A stretch of DNA of 64,000 nucleotides from Triticum aestivum (lineage: Eukaryota > Streptophyta > Magnoliopsida > Poales > Poaceae): contig NC_057801.1 in NCBI RefSeq assembly GCF_018294505.1, forward strand, positions 202,682,538-202,746,537, written 5' to 3'. Within the stretch, counting starts at the first letter, position 1, and the number at the start of each line of letters is the position of its first letter. Below the pieces are notes generated by a model. It had not been told where the DNA came from, ran no database searches, and was given only the letters and a program-made list of their open reading frames with translations. Of the stretch, positions 11,757-23,285 are shown piece after piece. The position numbers were made by a program, and so were the translations under genes.

Positions 11757-12841
11757 ATGTTAAGGCGGCTCTTTAAAGGCTCTTCTAGCCAAAGCTCTAA
11801 GGAAAAACAAGACAAAGAGAAGGAAAACCCAAGTATAATCTTCCTTGCTTAGCGGAAGTACGGTCATGTGAATGGCCGTGTGAGGATTTCTTGAAAGAAG
11901 CCGGAATTCATGAAGACTTTTATACTCTAATCGAGACTGCAGGCCTCACCGGTTTCTTCAACGACCGAATCGATCAGTATCTCTTACTTACCAATACTTT
12001 CGTGCAAAACTTTTATTATTATCCTAAGAAGTCACCGCCTGCAGTATCATTTCATTTATATGATGAATTCAAAGAAATGTCTTTACGTCATTTTTGCGCG
12101 GTATGTAGGATACCTTATGAGGGAGAATTAGAGGAACCCCATCGTGAAGATGTAGATGGCTTCGTTAAAACGATTGCTGTAGAAGAGCCAAAGAAGGGCT
12201 CTGAGGCAAAAGTCTCTAGCATACACTTTCCTGTTTTACGCTACTTTGCCATATTTGCTAGTAGATGCTTGATTGGTCGTGGAAATAGTGGAAATTTGAG
12301 CGTTCCAGATATTATTATTCTTCAACATGCTTTGCTGGGAGACAACACTTTTAGTATGGGTGCCGTCGTTGCTAAACGGCTAGCCCTGAATCATACAAAA
12401 GGCCCCATATTTGGAGGTATCTATGCTGCACGTCTTGCTGAACATTTTCAGATACCCATTAGGCACCTTGAGGAGGAGGAGACAAAATTACCTCCTCACA
12501 TTTTAGATTACAAGAGCATGGTAGCACACAAGTTTATTGTTGACAACGAAGAGAAGATGCTCTTGTATAGACTTACATTCAATAAGAAACACTTTGAGTT
12601 TATTATTTTGCCTGCACCTCTGTTATTTGATTTGCTTGCAGAAAATCGCCTTGTCACGCCGGAAGCGGTGAACAACCATCTAGCCCAAGCTTTTACTCCA
12701 GAACCTGAACCTGAGCCGGAACCTGAGCTGGACCCTTATCGTGCATCATCTGTCCAGTGGGATCCGGAGATGACCAGCCAGTGGTATCCTGATTACACCT
12801 CCCACTACACCGTGGAGAGTAGCGGTGGTCCTTGGTATTAA
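11757..12841 (+). pseudogene. ORF2 of Gypsy A2, unknown function, N-terminal frameshift
   Basis: The intact partner in B2 (36676-37773) shows the start should be the ATG at 11757. A 1-base loss near 11828 (aaaacccaag against aaaaggccaag) shifts the frame. The rest is open from 11891 to the stop at 12841 (316 codons). The protein begins basic and Ser/Gln-rich. A globular middle follows with TNTFVQNFYYYPKKSPP, YDEFKEMSL, FASRCLIGRGNSGN and GPIFGGIYAARLAEHF. It ends in a Pro-Glu repeat and a Trp/Tyr-rich tail. It has no RT, integrase, zinc-knuckle, signal-peptide or clear transmembrane features. The middle resembles the ATHILA ORF-1 type proteins of plant Gypsy elements; this is a recollection of pattern, not a search result. 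Confidence 0.7.
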
Positions 12842-14858
12842 ACCAACTTAGGCCAAAAGCCTAAGCTTGGGGGAGTACGTATTTCTCACCGACTTTACAT
12901 TCATGTTCACACACTAGTCGTCGGTGCTCATACTCTTTCATTGTATTATCCATGCTAGTTTAAATTTCTTTTTCTAGTTTTCTTCTTGTGTGTTTGATAA
13001 ACCTTAAGAAAAACCAAAAAAATTAGTTAGTTTAATTTCCTTGCTTGTAGTAGAAATTAAAATGAAACCCCAAAAAGATTTCTCGTTCTTCTTTTACTTG
13101 TTGGGAGCTTTCCCGTGTAAATAGTTTTATTTTCTTTTCTTTCTTTTGGGGGTCGAGAAGACCATATTGAAAATGCTTAGTGGCTCTTATATGCATGATT
13201 GTTTATTTAATTTAGAGCCCATATTACTTGTCTTCTCTCTTGAGTTGAATGCTTGCAGATTCCAGCTTAGTCCAATGCACGTGCACTCTTATTATTATAC
13301 ACATCGTTCGGTCGTGCAAGTGAAAGGCAATAATGATGATATATGATGGACTTATTGGGATGAGAAAAGCTGGTATGAACTCGACCTCTCTTGTTTTTGT
13401 AAATATGATGAGTTCATCGTTCCTGAGTCAGCTATTATGAAGTAACATATTTGCAATGACATTTAGAGATTATAGTTACTTGTGCCATGCTTGATTAGCT
13501 ATGAGTTATAATGGTTTACCTTGCGTGCCAACATGCTATTAGAATGATTATGATGTGGTATGATGGGATGGTATCCTCCTTTGAATGAATTGAGTGACTC
13601 AACTTGGCACATGTTCACGCATGTAGTTGAATCAAATCAACATAGCCTTCATGATATTTATGTTCATGGTGGATTATATCCTACTCATGCTTGTACTCGG
13701 TGTAAATTAATTTTAATGCATGTTTACGACTGTTGTCGCTCTCTCAGTTGGTCGCTTCCCAGTCTTTTGCTAGCCTTCACCTATACTAAGTGGGAATACT
13801 GCTTGTGCATCCAAACTCCTTAAACCCCAAAGTTGTTCCATATGAGTCCACTATACCTACCTATATGCGGTATTTACCTGCCGTTCCAAGTAAATTTGTA
13901 TGTGCCAAACTCCAAACCTTCAAATGAAATTCTGTTTTGTATGCTCGAGCAGCTCATGTTTCAACTAGGGCTGCCTATATCTTCCATGCTAGGTGGGTTA
14001 TTCTCAAGAGGAGTGGACTCCGCTCCTCATTCACGAGAAAGGGCCGGTAACCGGGATGCCCAGTCCCATGATCCAAAAAGATCAAAGCAAATCAAAATAA
14101 TTAAACAAAACTCCCCCAGGGTTGTTGTATGTTGGAGGCACTCGTTGTTTCGAGCAAGCCATGGATTGATGTTTGTTGGTGGTTGGGGGAGTATAAACCT
14201 TTACCATTCTGTTTGGGAACTGCCTATAATGCATGTAGTATGGAAGATACAACCATCTCATAGTTTTTGCGTTGACAGCAAAAGTATGCCACTGAAAATG
14301 TTATTCAATCTCTATTTTAAAATCGAGCTCTGGCACCTCTACAAATCCCTGCTTCCCTCTGCAAAGGGCCTATCTATTTACTTTTATGTTGAGTCATCAC
14401 CCTTATTAAAAAGCACCCGCTGGAGAGCACACTTTCATTTGCATTCATTATTATTGGTTTATATTGGGTATGACTTGACTGGATATCTTTTACCATGAAT
14501 TACAATGTTTAGTCAGTCCTTGATCTTTAAAGGTGCTCTACATTTATATTTTGCGGTCTCAGAAAGGGCTAGCGAGATACCATTTTGTTATATCAGGTTA
14601 CGATTATTTTGAGAAAGTGTTGTCATCCGAGTTTTATTATTATGGCTCACTAGTTGATTATGTTATTGATATGAGTAATTGTGAGACCTATGTGTTATTG
14701 TTAGTATGGTTAGTTCATAATATTTGCTGAAACTTGAATGTTGGCTTTTCATGTTACAACAACAAGAGCAAACAGAGTTTGTAAAAGTTTTTCTTTATCA
14801 CTTTCAGTTTATCAACTGAATTGCTTGAGGACAAGCAAAGGTTTAAGCTTGGGGGAGT
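12842..14858 (+). other. Non-coding 3' region of Gypsy A2 with polypurine-like motifs
   Basis: About 2 kb between ORF2 and the 3' LTR. The 8-mer gggggagt occurs at 12869-12876 (28 bases after the ORF2 stop), at 14185-14192 and at 14851-14858; the last directly abuts the 3' LTR and is the polypurine tract. Open frames such as 13560-13823 exist in both family copies, but their differences are mostly amino-acid-changing, so I do not call them genes. Confidence 0.7.
14851..14858 (+). other. Polypurine tract, Gypsy A2
   Basis: gggggagt directly before the 3' LTR start (tgatacg at 14859), preceded by gtttaagctt. It is the plus-strand primer site of reverse transcription. B2 has the same at 39791-39798. 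Confidence 0.85.
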
Positions 14859-16622
14859 TGATACGTCTCCAACGTATCTACTTTTCCAAACACTTTTTCC
14901 CTTGTTTTGGACTCTAACTTGCATGATTTGAATGAAACTAACCCGGGCTGACGCTGTTTTCAGCAGAACTGCCATGATGTTGTTTTATGTGTGAAAAGAA
15001 AAGTTCTCGGAATGTCCTGGAAATCCACGGAGGCACATTTTGGAATTAATAAGAATTTTTGGCGAAAGAATTAGTGCAAGGGGGCCCACGGCCTGTCCAC
15101 GAGACAGGGGGGCGCCCCCCCCCTAGGGCACGACCCCCTATCTCGTGGGCCCCCTGGACCTCCTCCGACCTCAACTCTAACTCCATATATTCTGTCCGGG
15201 GAGAAAAAAATCAAGGAGAAAGTTTCATCGCATTCTACGACACGGAGCCGCCGAAAAGCCCTAATCTCTCTCGGGAGGGCTGATCTGGAGTCCGTTCGGG
15301 GCTCCGGAGAGGGGGATTCGTCGTTGTCCTCATCATCAACCATCTTCCATCACCAATTTCATGATGCTCACCGCCGTGCGTGAGTAATTCCATCGTAGGC
15401 TTGCTGGACGGCGATGGGTTGGATGAGATTTACCATGTAATCGAGTTAGTTTTGTTATTTGATCCCTAGTATCCACTATGTTCTGAGATTGATGTTGCTA
15501 TGACTTTGCTATGCTTAATCCTTGTCACTAGGGCCCGAGTGCCATGATTTCAGATCTGAACCTATTATGTTTTCATGAATATATGTGAGTTCTTGATCCT
15601 ATCTTGCAAGTCTATAGTCACCTATTATGTGTTATGATCCGTTAAACCCGAAGTGACAATAATCGGGATACTTACCGTCATCATCATCAACCATCCGCCA
15701 TCACCAATTTCATGATGCTCACCGCCGTGCGTGAGTAATTCCATCGTAGGCTTGCTGGACGGTGATGGGTTGGATGAGATTTATCATGTAATCGAGTTAG
15801 TTTTGTTAGGGTTTGATCCCTAGTATCCACTATGTTCTGAGATTGATGTTGCTATGACTTTGCTATGCTTAATGCTTGTCACTAGGGCCCGGGTGCCATG
15901 ATTTCAGATCTGAACCTATTATGTTTTCATGAATATATGTGTGTTCTTGATCCTATCTTGCAAGTCTATAGTCACCTATTATGTGTTATGATCCGACAAC
16001 CCCGAAGTGACAATAATCGGGATACTTCTCGGTGATGATCGTAGTTTGAGGAGTTCATGTATTCACTATGTGTTAATGCTTTGTTCCGGTTCTCTATTAA
16101 AAGGAGGCCTTAATATCCCTTAGTTTCCGTAAGGACCCCGCCGCAACGGGAGGGTAGGATAAAAGATGTCATGCAAGTTCTTTTCCATAAGCACGCATGA
16201 CTATTTACGGAATACATGCCTACATTACATTGATGAACTGGAGCTAGTTCTATATCACCCTATGTTATAACTATTGCATGAGGAATCACATCCGGCATAA
16301 TTATCCATCACTGATCCATTGCCTACGAGCTTTTCACATATTGTTCTTCGCTTATTTACTTTTCCGCTGCTACTGTTACATCTACTACAAAAACCCAAAA
16401 ACATTTATCTTTACTTTTGCTATCTTTACCATTACTATCATACCACTTTTGCTACTAAACACTTTGCTGCAGACACTAAGTTATCCAGGTGTGGTTGAAT
16501 TGACAACTCAACTGCTAATACTCAAGAATATTCTTTGGCTCCCCTTGTGTCGAATCAATAAATTTGGGTTGAATATTCTACCCTCGAAAGCTGTTGCGAT
16601 CCCCTATACTTGTGGGTTATCA
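14859..16622 (+). repeat. 3' LTR of Gypsy A2, with internal duplication
   Basis: 1764 bases, 351 longer than the 5' LTR. The extra length is a tandem duplication: the block around 15325-15670 is repeated at about 15673-16024, each running from the catcatcaaccatc region to aatcgggatactt. The LTR ends gggttatca at 16622, followed by the taaag duplication. Confidence 0.9.
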
Positions 16623-16627
16623 TAAAG
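16623..16627. repeat. Target-site duplication, right copy, Gypsy A2
   Basis: taaag, identical to 6678-6682. Confidence 0.92.
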
Positions 16628-17419
16628 CTACCGACGAACTAAGCAAAATAAGATGTATAAAAGATAAACATCGTATGCAACCAAAATATGTGACATGATA
16701 TGGCCACGATCATCTTGCGCCTTTAATCTCCATCTACAAAGTACTATCATGATCTCTATCATCACCGGCACGACACCATGATCTCCATCATCTTGATCTA
16801 TATCAATGTGCTGTCACATGGTCGTCTCGCCAACTGTTGCTCTTTCAACTATTGTTATCGCATAGCGATAAAGTAAAGCAATTATTTGGCGCTTGCATCT
16901 TATGCGATAAAGAGACAACCATAAGGCTTCTGCCAGTTGCTGATAACTTCAACAAAACATGATCATCTCATACAACAACTTATATCTCATCACGTCTTGA
17001 CCATATCACATCACAACATGCCCTGCAAAAACAAGTTAGACGTCCTCTACTTTGTTGTTGCAAGTTTTACATGGCTGCTATGGGCTGAGCAAGAATCGTT
17101 CTTACCTACGCATCAAAACCACAATGATATTTTGCCAAGTTAATGCTATTTTAACCTTCGCAAGGACCGGGCGTAGCCACACTCGGTTCAACTAAAGTTG
17201 GAGAAACTGACACCCGCCAGCCACCTGTGTGCAAAGCACGTCGGTAGAACCAGTCTCATGTAAGCATACGCATAATGTCGGTCCGGGCCGCTTCATCCAA
17301 CAATACCGCTGAGCCAAAGTATGACATGCTGGTAAGCAGTATGAATTGTATCGCCCACAACTCACTTGTGTTCTACTCGTGCATATAACATCTACGCATA
17401 AACCAGGCTCGGATGCCAC
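16628..17419 (-). other. Copia A untranslated leader, LTR-proximal part, and primer site
   Basis: Reverse complement of the leaders of copies C and D2. The primer binding site is at 17401-17418 (minus-strand reading tggcatccgagcctggtt), one base from the 5' LTR. It resembles the initiator-Met tRNA primer site of Copia elements (TGGTATCAGAGC) with changes that are shared by all three Angela-type copies here. No gene is supported in this stretch. Confidence 0.78.
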
Positions 17420-19149
17420 TGTTGGGGAACGTAGTAATTTCAAAAAAATTCCTACGCACACGCAAGATCATGGTGATGCATAGCAACGAGAGGGGAGAGT
17501 GTTGTCCACGTACCCTCGTAGACCGAAAACGGAAGCATTAGCACAATGCGGTTGATGTAGTCGTACGTCTTCATGATCCGACCGATCCAAGTACCGAACG
17601 TACGGCACCTCCGAGTTCAGCACACGTTCAGCACAATGACATCCCTCGAACTCCGATCCAGTAGAGCTTTGTAGGAGAGTTCCGTCAGCACGACGATGTG
17701 ATGACGGTGTTGATGATGCTACCGACGCAGGGCTTCGCCTAAGCACCGCTACGATATTACCGAGGTGGATTATGGTGGAGGGGGGGCACCGCACATGGCT
17801 AAAAGATCAACTGATCAACTTGTGTGTCTAGAGGTGTCCCCTTGCCCCCGTATATAAAGGAGTGGAGGAGGGGAGGGGACGGCCCTCTCTATGGCGCGCC
17901 TTGGGGAGTCCTACTCCCACCAGAAGTAGGATTCCCCCCTTCCATGTAGTAGGAGTAGGAGTCAAGGAAAAGGAAGAGAGAAGAGAAGGAAGGAGGGGGC
18001 GCCACCCCTCCCCTTAGTCCAATTCGGGCTAGGCCTTGGGTGGGCATGCAGCCTCCCCTCTCTCTTTCTCTTAAAGCCCAATAAGGCCCATATACCCCCC
18101 GGCGAATTCCCGTAACTTTTCGGTACTCCGATAAATACCCAAATCACTCGGAACCTTTCCGATGTCCGAATATAGTCATCCAATATATCTATTTTTATGT
18201 CTCGACCATTTCGAGACTCCTTGTCATGTCCCCGGTCTCATCTGGGACTCCGAACTACCTTCGGTACTTCAAAACACTTAAACTCATAATACAAATCGTC
18301 ACCGAACGTTAAGCGTGCGGACCCTACGGGTTCGAGAACTATGTAGACATGACCGAGACATGTCTCCGGTCAATAACCAATAGCGGAACCTGGATGCTCA
18401 TATTGTCTCCTACATATTCTACGAAGATCTTTATCGGTCAAACCGCATAACAACATACGTTGTTCCCTTTGTCATTGGTATGTTACTTGCCCGAGATTCG
18501 ATCGTCGGCATCTCAATACCTAGTTCAATCTCGTTACCAACAAGTCTCTTTACTCGTTCCGTAATACATTATCCCGTAACTAACTCATTAGTTACAATGC
18601 TTGCAAGGCTTATAGTGATGTGCATTAGCGAGAGGGTCCAGAGATACCTCTCGACAATCGGAGTGACAAATCCTAATCTCGATCTATGCCAACCCAACAA
18701 ACACCATCGGAGACACCTGTAAAGCACCTTTATAATCACCCAGTTACGTTGTGACGTTTGGTAGCAGACAAAGTGTTCCTCAGGTATTCGGGAGTTGCAT
18801 AATCTCATAGTCATAGGAACATGTATAAGTCATGAAGAAAGCAATAGCAACATACTAAACGATCAAGTGCTAAGCTAACGCAATGGGTCAAGTCAATCAC
18901 ATCATTCTCTAATGATGTGATCGCGTTAATCAAATGACAACTCATGTCTATGGCTAGGAAACTTAACCATCTTTGATTCAACGAGCTAGTCAAGTAGAGG
19001 CATACTAGTGACACTTTGTTTGTTTATGTATTCACACATGTACTAAGTTTCCGGTTAATACAATTCTAGCATGAATAATAAAAATTTATCATGATATAAG
19101 GAAATATAAATAACAACTTTATTATTGCCTCTAGGGCATATTTCCTTCA
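17420..19149 (-). repeat. 5' LTR of Copia A
   Basis: 1730 bases, starting tgttggggaacg and ending ttccttca on the plus strand. It pairs with 658-2384. Its core is the GC-rich type with tatataaag (about 17853), similar to copy D2 and unlike copy C. Confidence 0.9.
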
Positions 19150-19439
19150 AATGCTCCCCAAGTTGAGAAAATAAAGAAGAAGAGAAGGGGGGCACATGTT
19201 GCTATAATTGCCGTGAGAAGGGACACATATCCTCATCATGTCCCAATGGTAACATCCCTAAGCCTCCTCTAGTCAATGATCATTATTCGCTTAGGAATGA
19301 TGTTGTTGGCAATTTGTTTGCCAAGTTTGTTGGTGCCCAAAGTGGTTTGGAAATGGAAAAGACCATTTGGGTTGCCAAGCCTATTGTCACTAACTTCTTA
19401 GGACCCAACTTGGTTGGGGACCATCAAGCTCAAACTTAA
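19150..19439 (+). pseudogene. C-terminal gag of the outer Copia-like element
   Basis: Continues the fragment at 1-657 after Copia A. A Lys/Arg-rich stretch leads to a second CCHC knuckle (CYNCREKGHISSSC, about 19200-19241). The segment ends WVAKPIVTNFLGPNLVG...QT and a stop at 19437-19439. A one-base change in the G run near 19190 shifts the frame. Two knuckles and the WV-K-(L/I)VTN-type end are features I associate with SIRE/Maximus-like gag. A pol reading frame would be expected next but is absent. Confidence 0.65.
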
Positions 19440-21840
19440 TCAATAGGTGTGTGGAGGACATTGGAGATTTGGATAATTCATGAAGAAAAGGATATCCACC
19501 ATTTATTTGTTTGGGCCAAGTCATGTGGATAATCCATATTATTCATCTAATGTCCCTCTTTGCGGTAACTTGTATTTATATTGCTTACATTGAAAGTTAC
19601 TCGTCCCTTGCTTGCGTAGGTTTTGTATCTCGCATGTGCATTTTGCATTGCACATCATATAGTGGTGTCTGTTGTCTTGAGCCTTTAATGTATCCTATTT
19701 AATTTTTTGGGTGCCATTCTGATCTACTTGAGTGAGATAAACCTTTGAGTATGTGTGTAGTGTATATCCTATGCTCATTGGTTTTTGCTTAGTTCATATG
19801 TTGTTCTTTGTGTGTGATCTTGTCTAGATTCATCACTTTGATGTAATTTGGGCAACTTGAGTGCTTCATGATTTTATTGGTGCATCGTGTATGTGTTGTC
19901 TTGTCCAAATTGTATCTCTTTAGATCTTGGTAGGCTTGTGCATGTATGTTTATTTATATACTTCTTCATGCCTTGCTTGCTCTACTTGATCGTCTCTATA
20001 GGGTAAACTCCATCATATCCTTCATGGCTAAGAATGTGCATGAATTTCGAGTTCATATCCATATGCACATATTTAATGTGGAGTTTGCCCTATGTATTGT
20101 AGTTGGACTAACTACTTCAGCCCAATATGTTTGGGGACCAAATTGTACCTTAATGTGTTTTAGGTACTTTGGAGAAGCATTGGATGATTGGCTTATTCAT
20201 GATGAAGGTGGAGACACCATGGAAAATTACTAGAGCCAAGCTTGGTTGATTCTTTGATTTGAAGGAGAAGATAAATGAAAACCCAGTTCGGTTGTAAGTG
20301 TTTCATTCTCATCATGAAAACCTGGTTAACCAAAATTTGGGTCAATTTGTTGGATATGCATCAAACTCCCACACTTACCATATTCTTAATAAATCCATGG
20401 TATGTATTGAGGAAACGGTGAATGTGGAGTGTAATGAGAATAACGGCTTCCATGGAGAAATTTGTTTCAACTTTCCTAGGTGATGAGGCTCCTTCCCAAG
20501 CTACAAGTACAATGGGGATTGATCATATTCTTCCACCAGAAACACCCCATGTCCATGTAGAAGAAAGAAGGAGTAATATCCCCTCTTGTGGATCCACCAC
20601 AAGGGAAGTCATCACCCCCCACACAAGAGCAAGATGCTATGGAGATCATGTACCTATCCAAGAACAAGATCAATTCCCTCATGTTCGCGTACTAGATCAA
20701 GGGCCCCAATGCTCTCTCGGTAACAAGTACTCACTTCATGCATTTATTTAAATTAGAGTCAACATTGTGTATGTTGCATCACGACATGATTAGTACTTGT
20801 TGGCTTTATGTTTCTTGAAAGAGCTTAAACCTCCTTATTGCATCTATGAGCCATTTGAGAAGAAGCATATCATGGGGATCTATAAAACCATGCTTGTGGT
20901 TCACTTATCCCAAATATGCCAATTAAGCAATTTATTGCATACGAAGTCCTCAAAGTGCTCTTATGTGCAATATGATAAATTTGCAAAAACTCTCATTTTG
21001 GTTTTGGTACTATCTCTCATGATTAGTAATCCATTTTTATGAAAATGAGATCAATTTACACCATGCCTTGTGCCATGTGCCATGTGACAAAGCTCTTATG
21101 CTAAAGATCAAGCTTGTATAATAATGGATTAATTCATGGATATCAAGGTCTTATCTTTTGTACCTTTTTGTGTGTGCAAGTTTCTTTGTGGATGCTCATC
21201 TTGATGATTATTTGCCACATAAGAAACTTATACACATGAGAAAGTGCATATCTTTCTTTGATATCTGTTCATTTACTACCGGTCCTTATGATTGTCTTTT
21301 GATTCTTTGATGGATCCGGTAAGAGGATGAGTAGTGAGTGCGTGTATGTAATTCTTATATCTTTGCACTCATGAGTTTTTGGATATATTTTGGACCCATT
21401 CTTAGCGTGATGATCCTATTGGATGCATCCCATATATGTTGTCCAAAATATGTTCTTTGGATCTTCTGAATGTGTGATTCTCTTGCTTTATCTTCTTGTT
21501 GCATTCTATGGATCCCCAATATAGTTTAAGACATGTATTCATAAATGGGTATGTGCATTTGATTCCACTCACCTTTGAGAAATGCACACATTAAGGAGGA
21601 ACTCATACTATATTGGCCTTATAGATTTCTTCCATTTTGGCATTTGATGCCAATGGGGGAGAAGTTTAGAGGGTTTATGAGATGTGGGTTGGTTCTTATC
21701 ATTCATGCATATCTACATTTGTTGTGTTTACTTGTTTCATGCATGTGTATATAGAGAAAACTTCACCTAGGTCTTTCACATGCATATATTATGGGGGAGT
21801 TTGCTCCATATAGTGTGGTTCTACTAGCATCAAATTCATG
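19440..21840 (+). other. Pol-less interior of the outer element
   Basis: About 2.4 kb of AT-rich sequence between the gag end and the 3' LTR. I see no integrase, RT or RNase H motif in any frame. A segment at about 20480-20750 (DEAPSQATSTMG...PPETPHVHVEE) is Pro/Glu/Ser-rich and could be a remnant of the low-complexity linker after a Copia integrase, but this is weak. Polypurine-like stretches lie at about 21654 (tgggggagaag) and 21793 (tgggggagttt). The layout suggests a deletion derivative or a non-autonomous family. Confidence 0.5.
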
Positions 21841-23285
21841 TGTTTATTTTTATGCTAAGTATGGTTTTGGTAATTAATGACGATCTCTATGGACTAATGT
21901 TTATATTGAGATATATTTGAAGGGATTGTCCATAGATGGACAATCAATGATATTGGATGGATTCAAAGATGAAGTCCATATAGATGAACATATTTTCCCT
22001 AAGCTTTGGTATTAACTTAGAATTCCTATGGAGCATCAACTGCATTGAATCTTACAGGAAGATATGTTCCATAGTGATGCTTGAAATGCATTGGGTTGTT
22101 TTGTGAATAATGCCATCGAAACATCCAAAGAAGCCCTCATGGTATCCCTCTCTAGATACCCCGTGCGCACGTGCATCCTGACCCCCGTGCGCACGAGGTC
22201 GAGTGTCAACTCTCTGGATACCCCGTGCGCACAGGGTCCTTGACTCCCGTGCACACGGGGCCTAGGTTTTGGCTCTCAAGGTCCCATATCCAGTGAGGTT
22301 TCAAGTTAGTCTTTGGGGATTTCTGTTGAAGCCATCAAGATTGATTTTAATGTCTAACCAAATATGTTCAAGGTGGAGTTCATTAGAGGATCTCAAATAT
22401 TTACGTATTTGGGCTTTTATGGATCAAGGGATGGAGAGAGTAATTAAACAAAAGAATTCAAGTTATGGTTTCAAGATAAGATCATGGTGAGATCATATGT
22501 TGGGTTTAGTTTGATTAAGTCTTGAAGCAAGCAACTAGAGTGAAGAATTCATTGTGCCTCTCAAGAGATTACGATGGAGTTTTTGGAGAGCATGTGGTGA
22601 CCAAGATGATATTCATAGTGTAACTTGATATGTTCATGGAAGAGTCTTTGGTGACATAGTCTTGAAGAAATGAAGGTAAATGAAGAGTTCATTGTTGCTT
22701 TCAAGAAACCAAGATGAGGCATGAAGTAAAGATGTTGGTTGACCAAGATGAAGCTCGAAGATTATCTAAATTGTCAAATCACAAAGTGCAATATTTATAC
22801 CACGTGGGATCAAGTGATATAGTGGTATGATTTCAAGTAGCCTATGCGTGGATACCATCAAGTGGTGATGGTCATAGGGTTCGAGGAGTCCAAGTGCAAG
22901 ATGACAAGCCGAAGGTTATATGCTTTGAAGCTTGCGGTCCACATCATGATAATGTGCATGTGAGGATGGGCTTAAGTTAAGGCTTCCCTCATTGCAATAT
23001 GAGGAAGCATTTCAAGTATCTTCATCAAGTGATTGTGGACAAGAAAAATATTCCAACTTGAGGCAAGAATTAAAGCAATCATCAAGATCAAGTGGAATGT
23101 TCAAGTCAAAGGTATACCTTAGCTAGGTTTTCCTAGTTTTGCCGGTCTCGTGGTGCTTGGAGGGATACCGGATTATAGGTTTGATATCCGTAGTATCAAG
23201 AGGGACTTTCGGGTGAGTAGCTTGATCACGTCGCATGTAGAGAGCTCAAACCTTTGCATTTCTTGCATCATTCTTTCTCGTTGAT
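21841..23285 (+). repeat. Start of the 3' LTR of the outer Copia-like element
   Basis: A Triticeae-type LTR opening (ggttttggtaattaatgac, about 21862-21881). The exact first base is uncertain; a TG at 21854 is one candidate. At 22155-22262 it carries several near-palindromic ccccgtgcgcac units. The sequence is non-coding and continues after chromovirus B (44173-44355) and after Copia C (52975-53041). The LTR end was not seen. Confidence 0.5.
23281..23285. repeat. Target-site duplication, left copy, chromovirus B
   Basis: ttgat, identical to 44173-44177 outside the right LTR. Confidence 0.92.

Larger units (their letters stand above)
6683..16622 (+). mobile_element. Gypsy A2: non-autonomous LTR retrotransposon with gag-protease and ORF2
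   Basis: Complete element with exact 5-bp duplication taaag, LTRs 6683-8095 and 14859-16622, an Asp-tRNA-type primer site at 8107-8124 and a polypurine tract at 14851-14858. Gag and an aspartic protease (8174-10978) are followed, after about 780 non-coding bases, by a second ORF (11757-12841) and about 2 kb of non-coding 3' sequence. No RT, RNase H or integrase can be found in either strand between the LTRs, so movement would need enzymes from another element. B2 (31648-41202) has the same layout, so this is a family structure and not a private deletion. It may correspond to a described Triticeae group such as Sabrina or WHAM; I could not check. Confidence 0.9.
658..19149 (-). mobile_element. 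Copia A: Angela/WIS/BARE-type LTR retrotransposon, inverted
   Basis: Complete but decayed element lying on the minus strand. It has two LTRs of about 1.73 kb (658-2384 and 17420-19149), a primer site next to the right LTR and a polypurine tract next to the left one. In its own direction the order is 5' LTR, leader, gag, protease, integrase, RT/RNase H and 3' LTR, the Copia order. Gypsy element A2 (6683-16622) sits in its leader. Coding parts carry many stops, a lost gag start codon and a mutated RT active site, so it cannot be autonomous. It is the most degenerate of the three Angela-type copies here. Confidence 0.88.

Noticed and set aside
13560..13823. 87-codon open frame present at the same place in A2 and B2 (38496-38759)
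   Set aside because: Of the roughly eight nucleotide differences between the copies, nearly all change the amino acid (six changed residues in 87). That is what unconstrained sequence would show.
20422..20751. 109-codon frame in the outer element as an independent gene
   Set aside because: Low-complexity Pro/Ser/Glu sequence in a decayed element with no start context; at most a pol linker remnant.
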